NCBI GenBank assembly: GCA_010093605.1
Contig: MU004181.1
Coordinates: forward strand, 3,378,215-3,442,214
Direction: 5' to 3'
DNA length: 64,000 nucleotides
Source: Lophium mytilinum
Lineage: Eukaryota; Ascomycota; Dothideomycetes; Mytilinidiales; Mytilinidiaceae
Made by a program: the position numbers and the translations under genes. Position 1 is the stretch's first letter. Each line of letters begins with the position of its first letter. Below are positions 57,161 through 64,000 of the stretch, in pieces. The notes beneath the pieces were generated by a model. It was given only the letters and a program-made list of their open reading frames with translations. It was not told the DNA's origin and made no database searches.

Positions 57161-59496
57161 TATGGCGGTTGGAGTTGATGATAATGATACGAGGTGATGA
57201 AATAAATTGAATGAGCGTTGAGCTTCGGGGGTAAACTGAAGCGACCTGCGCAGGAAAGAAAGTAATTATGAGAGAAGAAGAGAAGAGGAGCGACTTCAAG
57301 TTGCTATGATGAGCGATATTGATGTTACCTGCGGATCCTAGGGCTTAAGTATTTTTCTGGAGACTTTTAGCGCTGCCCCAGAAGCTTGACCACCGACAAG
57401 CTTCCGCTGTCTGATTGTCAGCGTCTTGCCTAGACCAGACGCCCTCACTTGCCCCTGCCAACATGTAGCTCCGGATAGTTGGCACTCTGTATGAGAACTG
57501 GAAAGATCGAACCTCGCTGAGACAGTCACGAGAACGAACAAAAGCCAGATGGAAGGAGAGCGCTTAGGGCTATACCAGGGCAAGCTGGACTCTGAGCCTT
57601 GGCTGCAAGGCTACCATAGCAAGTTTAGTAAGGCGAATTCCAGATGCAGAACTGAATGCCCAATCGACTTCGCACTTGACAATTAAGAGAAGGTCAAGGC
57701 GAAGGGGGCAAACGCATTGACCGTTTGTGGCGTTTCGGCCGGCCCCAAAGTCGTATCCTAATCTGATTCAAAACGCATGGCTGCGACCGAGAGGTTTGAA
57801 AGAATGGACCTATAAGGAGGAGAACTTCACAGAAGCATCCGAGGCTGCTCAGTTCGACTAGGGCGGACATGGGGTTCCGTTGACTTAGAGCTTTCGGAAG
57901 GTTTCGCAGTCCCTAGCCGACTGAGGCGCAGCTCTCTCATGTTGTCCAAAACACAAGGGATCATAGAAGATCCGAGAAAACCGAGAAACGTTGGAGAGGC
58001 CGCTTGCTATACATGGAACCAAAGGGATGATGTTCGGCGGTTATTCACCGCCTGTGTCGAAGAAAGGTGACTGCGATGTAGAAAGCCAAAGACGAGACTC
58101 AGCACCATTGATGGTCACATAAAAATTCAAGTGCTTAAAGTGGCGCGCCTAATGGTAGTGCTGAAAAGAAACACTGCCCTATCTTGCTACCATGGCGTCG
58201 TTACTGAGAGAGTCAGTAGTACGTCTCATGCTTGGTGAGCTAAATGGTCCCTCTGCGTGTCTAGCCACACTATCACAAACGGACTCAGAGAGGAAGAAGA
58301 TAGAGAAGCTCAAAACAATAGGGCGATCCTCGTCAAACTATCCGCCCGTAAGGCCCCTGCTAAAGCTTAGGAGAATGGCTAAACAGAGGTAGTTGCAAGT
58401 CAAAGCCAGCGGAAGATCGCGGCTAGCTTCGTCGAGGCTTGGAAACAAGCCCGAGCCTAAATTTGCTGGCGAAGCGTTTCAGAGGGCAGAACAGTAGGTT
58501 GTGGCGGACAGCGAGAGATGAAACTGGAGAAGGGAAGTCGTTTGGAATCTGAGGTTGAGCTGGCGGCTTGGCACACGTGACTCATCTGCTTCATCTCATC
58601 CCCGTGCTGATCTTCGACATGGGTAGCGGATCTGGTGGGTGATCACCAAAGCGGGTCTTATCAGTACATCCAAATCATAGAGATTGGGGCATTCGGACCG
58701 TGCAACAGCTCATGAATAATTGATCATACTGCTTTGTATCGGGGGCCGTAGCTTTAGGCCTCAAAACCTATTCGGAATCTCCGTCAAAGTTGCATAATTC
58801 GAAACCGCATCCGAGAACCCAGCTACTCCTACCCGCGGATGTCTCATAACCCTCTTCAGAAGAGAACGGCGAAACGCCACATGAGCCATGACCATCCTAG
58901 ATCCCTACCCGACACAGAAGCAGCCAAAGAGATCGTGTCTCACTAGCAACGGCCCGAGGCACAGATCGCAGATGCCAGATTAAGTTATACAGCAGTTCAC
59001 TACGTCCGGTGACCTAGCGCGAAAACTGAGACGACCCCAGTCGACCACTTTTCCGGGCTAATGGTGATTTGGCTCAAAGACTGATTGGCTAGGAGGCTGC
59101 TAATTACCCTTAAGGCCGGCCGGAAAAGCTACCTTAAATGGTAAGTCTGTGGCTTGATTTTAGCGCTTGTTCACCGGACGTGGTGAATTGCTGTACTGCA
59201 CGTCTATTCTAATCTGTGTACACCTATCTGCCACCGCTGAAGGTGGCATGGCAGCACACCAGGCTTATCAAAACCATAGTTCTGAGATGCACACAGATGT
59301 ATAGAAAAAATCAGGTGGTATCATGGGCATAAGCCACTTATCGAATTGAGCCAGCCACCACGTCTACAGCTTCTAACATTACCCCATATCCCTCCCACAC
59401 GCGCACGACCTTCCTATATACACCAGTCGTCCCCCCTCCCCTCCCTTCCCCTTTCCCATCCCTCAAAGCCCCGCTTCAAAACCCCCTCAACCCCCT
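57161..59496. other. 2.3-kb intergenic region
   Basis: Upstream of the Egh16-like gene. A 66-codon plus frame at 58192-58392 begins with ATG but has no recognisable motif. I see no repeat or RNA gene. Confidence 0.45.
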
Positions 59497-59955
59497 TCAC
59501 AACTTCGCCTTCCCCGCCCTCTTAACCTCTCTCTCCACCGCCTCCTTCCCCTTCCCGGCGACCTCCTCATCCTGCGCCGGCGTCCCCGTCGAGCACCCAA
59601 TCGCCCCCAACACCCTGCCCTCCGCATCCACAATCGGCACCCCGCCGCCCACCGTCAAAAACCGTCCGCCATTGCTATTCCAGATCCCAAACGCCGCGCC
59701 CCCGGGCCACACGGCCTCTTTATACACCGACGTCGGCGCGCGGTGGCCGGCTGCTGTGAATGCCTTGTCGATGGCGATGGAGATGCTGGTCAGCTTCGCG
59801 CCGTCCATGCGGTGGAAGGCCAGCAGGTGCGTCGCGCTGTCCACGATGGCGATGTTCATGGGCACGCCGATGGCGGTGGCATGGGCGGCGGCGGCGGCAA
59901 GGGCGGTTTGCGCGCCTGCGAGGGTGAGAGTGGGTGTTGTGGTTGTGGGAGGCAT
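59497..59955 (-). CDS. GlcG/HbpS-like (DUF336) heme-binding-type protein
   Basis: Single exon, 152 aa. The fold-defining blocks are seen: an N-terminal helix (AGAQTALAAAAAHATAIGVP), then MNIAIVDSATHLLAFHRMDGAK, ISIAIDKAFTAA, FGIWNSNGGRFLTVGGGVPI and RVLGAIGCSTGTPAQDEEVA. These are the DUF336 (haem-degrading / GlcG / HbpS) signatures. Bacterial HbpS binds haem and GlcG accompanies glycolate oxidase genes; the fungal role is unknown. The family is mainly bacterial, the gene is intronless and very GC-rich, so transfer from bacteria at some time is possible. Length matches the family (about 140-160). Confidence 0.85.
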   Translation of the reverse strand: MPPTTTTPTLTLAGAQTALAAAAAHATAIGVPMNIAIVDSATHLLAFHRMDGAKLTSISIAIDKAFTAAGHRAPTSVYKEAVWPGGAAFGIWNSNGGRFLTVGGGVPIVDAEGRVLGAIGCSTGTPAQDEEVAGKGKEAVEREVKRAGKAKL

Positions 59956-60689
59956 TGTTTGGCAAGGGATGCGTTTGGCGAGGGGTTGAGGAGGGGGTTG
60001 GGTGGGTTTCTTGAGGGTGGACGTATGTATAGAAACTATAGTGTAGAGTAGTATGAGCGTAGTCGAGGTGTCTCGAGCTCGCTGTGGTGACTGGGGGATT
60101 ACATGTTGGTGGTGGTTGTGAGAGAAGATTGAACGGAGGCGTCATGCGTTTATCGCCGGACCTCGGGATGTCGATAGTGGGCTCAGGAATGCGGGCGGGA
60201 TCAGATGTGCAAGGAAGGTTTACCGACTCAACCTCCGAGAAATGCGTCGTTCTACGGTGTGCACGAATACGATGGTAAACTGGATTCGAGACCACATCAG
60301 AGGTTCCAGCAAATGCAAATTCTCACAACTGTGTAGAATTGAATCAGGGTATCAGGGGCTGTACCGCCCAAAGTCACGCATGACTTGTTATGAACCTCGT
60401 CCGTCAAGATGTATCCTACAAGCGAACCACATCAACTGTACCAGAATATCAACAGCCGAGTCGCCCTGAAAACATATTCTGGTAAAGTGATCGAATCCTT
60501 TCCCACCCAATAAGTACCAGCCATGTTCAATATGGATTGGTATGACAGACATTGCTTCGCCCACATGAAAAGTGTCGAATATACCGCAGTCCAAAGCCCA
60601 AGAGAAGACAATGATCCACGCGTTCATCCGGCCACTTCATCAAGACCACCCATATGTAGTCCTGCAAGCTCAGCGTTTACGCCCCATGA
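59956..60689. other. Intergenic region
   Basis: Promoter side of the GlcG-like gene and 3' flank of the next gene. No coding frame of note. Confidence 0.5.
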
Positions 60690-63497
60690 TTAAGCATTCA
60701 TCCAGGGATCTTCATCGTCTGCGACGTCGTAGTCCATGTCTGCAGATCTGAAGTCGGTGCCGCCGTTGCCAAACTCCTCCATCTTTGTGTCATCCTCGAC
60801 AATCTCGTCTTGCTTCGACGAAGTCGAATCCTCGGTAGTCAGAGTGATTGGCGGATTCGCAACCCAGGACAGCTCAACGTGTCCGATGTTGGGAATCTTG
60901 GAGGCCGCACCAATGAACTTTCTTCTTGTTAACATTACCCAAACAGAATATGCAAGGGGACTTACCCCTTCAGCGATGTAGCGCTCCTTGAAGACTACAA
61001 CTTGCGCGTCTTGACGATCGGGGTGTGGCTCAATACTCTCGAAATCGAAATTGTTCTAGAAGAAGTCAGCATCAGCTCTAGGCCTCCAAGGGCAATTAAG
61101 GAGAGAGTTAGTAGGTCCTGCTGTTCAGTAAGTGTTCCAAATGGCTCAACCTCTCCCCAATCTGTATCACTCGCTCCTCACTTCTATCCTCGAGGTCTCC
61201 TTTACCGTCTGCAGATGCCGCCCGTTTTGCTTCCACCCTCCCCAGATTTCCAAATTCCAGTTGCTGTTTGTAAGCCATCCTTTTCTTTCCGTCCTCCCCA
61301 AAACGCCCTGCCGTCTTACCGAAGTATGGGCCCTCAGCCCATCCAGCCACACGCCAGATATCATGAAGCAAACGCCATGTGCAGAGAAGAAAAGGAAATG
61401 GAGTGTGAGCCTTACCAGAAGATATTGGCGCAGCGCTTCATCCTGCGCAGTTCCTGCCTCTACACCAGCAACGGCGACTCGCTTAGGTCGGTTGTCGAGC
61501 CGCTTGACTCCTCCGCGAGCTCCATACGGAGCGCCGGTGAAGCCTCCGCGACCGCGGTACGAAGAAGCGTAGCCCCGTCCACGTCCAACGTATCCTCTAG
61601 CTCGATATGAGCCACGTCCCCTGCCGTGCCAGCCTGCTGCGGTGTGTTTAGCATCGTCTTCGGGATCCAAACCTAGCCCTTCGGCTTCGGCCTGTAATTC
61701 TGCGAGCTTCGCTTGAAGAGCATCTTGCTTACTACCGCTGACGTCTACATTGATAGAGTCATCCTCCGAGAGATCGTTAGTCGCAACAGTGCCTTGCTTC
61801 GCAGCCAATTTCTCGAGCAACCGCTTCTTTTCCTCAGCGGCCTTCTTGATCAGCGCTTCAGCTTCTTTGCGCTTCTCCTCTATTTCTTGGCGTTTCTTGG
61901 TCTTCTCCTCGTACAACGCCTGTGCTTCGGCCTGTTTTCGCTGGACCTCTTCAGGATCAATCATCTCTTCGTCAATCTTGGAGCCTCCTGGCGACCGGAC
62001 TTTTGGAGCTCCATTGGAATGGATTGGAGGAGTCGGCACAGAATCTGGCTTGTACCAGTACACTTTGACGAAGCGATTGTCGAAAATGACTTTTGGGCTG
62101 TCGTAAGCACTCTTCGCGGCGAAATGATCATCGAACTTGACAATGGCAAGGCGCTTGTACGCCTGCATCTGGACGTCCACGATGTTCCCGAATTCAGAGA
62201 AGAATTCGCGGACCTGTTTCTCCTCAAACTTCTCCTCCGGGATCTGCTCAACAACAATTGTAGTACTTGACCGATCATTCAGATAACCTGAGAATGAGAA
62301 TGGAGCTCGGCCTCGGTTGGCGGTGAAAGCGCCTCTGTCGCCACGTCCACGTCCGCGGCCCCGACCTCTATACTCGAAAGAGTCACGTCCGTTCATACCT
62401 TGCTGCGGCTCAACCGCGAGTGACGCCTTGTTGGGATCGTATTCTGGTACGGTGGGATCAGCTGTGCGTAAACCTGGGAAATGAGTTGGAAAGAATGGTA
62501 AAACATAAGTACCGTCAGCCGAAGGCGGAACGACTATGTGATCTTCGCCATGCTCGTATGGGCAGACGCTACCGCGGGCACAGAAGCCCTTGGTATCGTA
62601 GTCACTGCATCTCTCCTTCTTGGGTACTTGCAGATTTTGTCCAGGGGAACCGGCAGGACCAAATCCGGTAGGAGAGTTAGCTAGTGGCATCTGTGGAACT
62701 CCCAATCCTGGAACTGGAAAGCCCATTGCGTGCATCGCCATCATTGCAGCCATAGGATTGTTGGGATCGAAAGATGGAAAGCCGGGTGGAGCAGTGGGCA
62801 TCATAGGTATGTTTGTCATATTCGACATAGCGGGCACGCCCCTGAGCCCTGGCATACCTGCCATGGGGAAGGGGAACTCGGGGCCTCCGAAAGCTCCTCG
62901 ACCGTTATGTCCGCCACGGCGCATTTGTTTGACCGCCCTGTTGCTGCCAGCCCCGCGGCCGTAGTGGTTGTCGCGACCATCTCGAGGTTCGCTGGGCTCT
63001 CGCTCGTCGAATGTGCGCTTTCGAGGTCCTTCAATTGACGATAGTCCAGGGATAGGGACGTCCTTATTCTTCAGAGCCGCCGGGCCGGTAGGAGGGTTGA
63101 AGGTCGGGGCAGTTGCAGATAGTTTGGGCGCAGTAGGAGGAACGTAATCAGGCCGGTAAGATTTCTCGCGAACAACCGTGAGCATCTCGTCAACGAATCC
63201 AACGGTATCTAAGGCTAGGTTAGCTATCTTGTTACGACCAGTGCCTTCGGCGAGCTTCTTACTATCATGGAGGAAGTCCCCCAAGTTGTCGAGACAGCTC
63301 TTCCGGATATGCTCGTCGCTGCCATCGCTGCGGATAAGAGCGAGGATGTAGTCGCCTAAGACCTCAGAATCTGCATCTGAGCTGCATATCCAGTTAGTAC
63401 ATTTCTATATGGTCCGCCGTGGGAGAACTCACACTTCTTCAAGCTTCGGGATGATCCAGTGCTTAAGCGGCACCAAATCGTCTTCCGACACGAACAT
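60690..63497 (-). CDS. RMN1: CCCH zinc finger and RRM protein (RBM26/27, Rmn1-like)
   Basis: Exons 63497-63433, 63381-61416, 61055-60966 and 60917-60690 encode 782 aa. The N-terminus (MFVSEDDLVPLKHWIIPKLE to about residue 90) resembles the PWI-like fold of RBM26/27. A Gly/Pro/Met-rich region follows, then one CCCH finger (C-x8-C-x5-C-x3-H, ending CPYEH), RG-repeats, RRM1 (TTIVVEQIPEEKFEEKQVRE, then RLAIVKFDDHFAAKSAY), a coiled coil (~90 residues of Lys/Glu), more RG motifs, and RRM2 (KRVAVAGVEAGTAQDEALRQ, then AQVVVFKERYIAEGFIGAAS). RRM2 is completed across two introns. Human RBM26/27 and fission yeast Rmn1 act in nuclear RNA surveillance (PAXT/MTREC). The second intron is 360 nt, long for this window. 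Confidence 0.85.
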
Positions 63498-63864
63498 GGT
63501 GTCTGTCGAGTCGCGCGGCGTAGCAAATTGGTGGTGCAGGCGTCTCAGAGAGAAGAGAGAAAGTCGAGCTCGTGCGGATCGGCGCGAGGCTTGTAGGGTG
63601 GAATTGCCACGCGAGAAAGTGTCTCCAGCACTTGCGCAAGCTGCCTGCGGGGTCGCGAGCAGGTTGCGGTGGTGTTGGGTTTCGCGCGGTGGTGGTGGTG
63701 GGTGCGAAGAGACGCGAAACCGTCATGTAGGATTTCACGTGGCAGGTCACGTGCGTAGAGATAGATTGATAAGATTGATAAGACCGATCTTTAGCGTCTT
63801 TCTGTTTCGGCTTAGCGGTTTTTCTGCTCTTATGTAATCGCTCTCCAAACCCCCTACAAAAAAA
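63498..63864. promoter_or_regulatory. Promoter region of the RBM26/27-like gene, with two E-boxes
   Basis: Two CACGTG sites (63736-63741 and 63748-63753) lie 12 bp apart, ~240 bases upstream of the gene start. CACGTG binds fungal bHLH factors such as Cbf1. The region is otherwise CT/GT-rich. Binding is inferred. Confidence 0.4.
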
Positions 63865-64000
63865 ATGTACGCTGCTTCTCACTCTACTTTCTTGTCCCAT
63901 GCATTCCTACCAGATCCCTCCCCTTTCAAATTCCAACTTGGTGAAGGCTTGCGTTGCGCTGCATGCTACAGCTCATTCTCTGCCTCTTCACTGCTTTACT
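63865..64000 (+). CDS. Possible 5' end of a gene running off the edge
   Basis: An ATG at 63865, after an A-run leader, opens a frame without stop to the window end (45 codons; starts MYAASHSTFLSHAFLPD). Composition is Ser/Phe/Ala-rich and no domain is recognised. It may equally be chance or untranslated DNA. Confidence 0.2.
   Translation, partial: MYAASHSTFLSHAFLPDPSPFKFQLGEGLRCAACYSSFSASSLLY

Noticed and set aside
58192-58392. 66-codon plus-strand frame
   Set aside because: Begins with ATG but no homology I recognise, no leader or intron signals; insufficient support.

Overview
The window is nuclear DNA of a filamentous ascomycete (Pezizomycotina; a Dothideomycete is my guess, not shown). 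The reasons are compact genes, short introns (about 45-110 nt) with GTRAGT-like donors and CTAAC/CTGAC branch sites, CT-rich leaders, and typical gene families: a GH72 glucanosyltransferase, an Egh16-like secreted protein, a DUF3425 bZIP, a PEX23/PEX30-type peroxin and a GT90 enzyme. I see no operons, CRISPR, rRNA or convincing tRNA.

Layout. 0-5 kb: the 3' end of a TPR-J-domain co-chaperone (+), an orphan 255-aa protein (+) and a PEX30-like peroxin (-). 5-7 kb: no intact gene, possibly one decayed gene. 7-16.3 kb: a Pom1-type DYRK kinase, an indoleamine 2,3-dioxygenase and a small CsbD/Hmp1-like stress protein, all +. 17.5-20 kb: the proteolipid PMP3 and a CNOT11-like CCR4-NOT subunit (+). 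20.5-23.5 kb: a calpain-family protease (-). 23.5-30.7 kb: a gene-poor, partly GC-rich stretch holding one probable 54-aa Cys-rich mini-protein (-). 30.7-36.2 kb: a sugar transporter (-), and a GNAT acetyltransferase (-) head-to-head with a PRS5-like PRPP synthetase (+). 37-39 kb: a sulfotransferase-fold protein (-), then a 636-bp MITE with long terminal inverted repeats and a 9-bp target duplication. 39.3-43 kb: a GT90 glycosyltransferase and a bZIP factor (+). 44.4-50 kb: a Pgc1-type phospholipase, gamma-tubulin and an Sso1/2-type syntaxin (+). 51.4-55.4 kb: a GH72 enzyme and a YGR210C-like Obg/YchF GTPase (+). 56-63.5 kb, all minus: an Egh16-like protein, a GlcG/HbpS-like protein and an RBM26/27 (Rmn1-like) RNA-binding protein.

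Most genes are unrelated housekeeping functions: chaperoning, polarity signalling, NAD and nucleotide synthesis, mRNA turnover, secretion, wall building and microtubule nucleation. I find no biosynthetic cluster. Exon boundaries were inferred by hand from splice signals and frame continuity. The most distinctive feature outside the genes is the MITE. The most interesting possibly undescribed coding item is the 54-aa Cys-rich protein.
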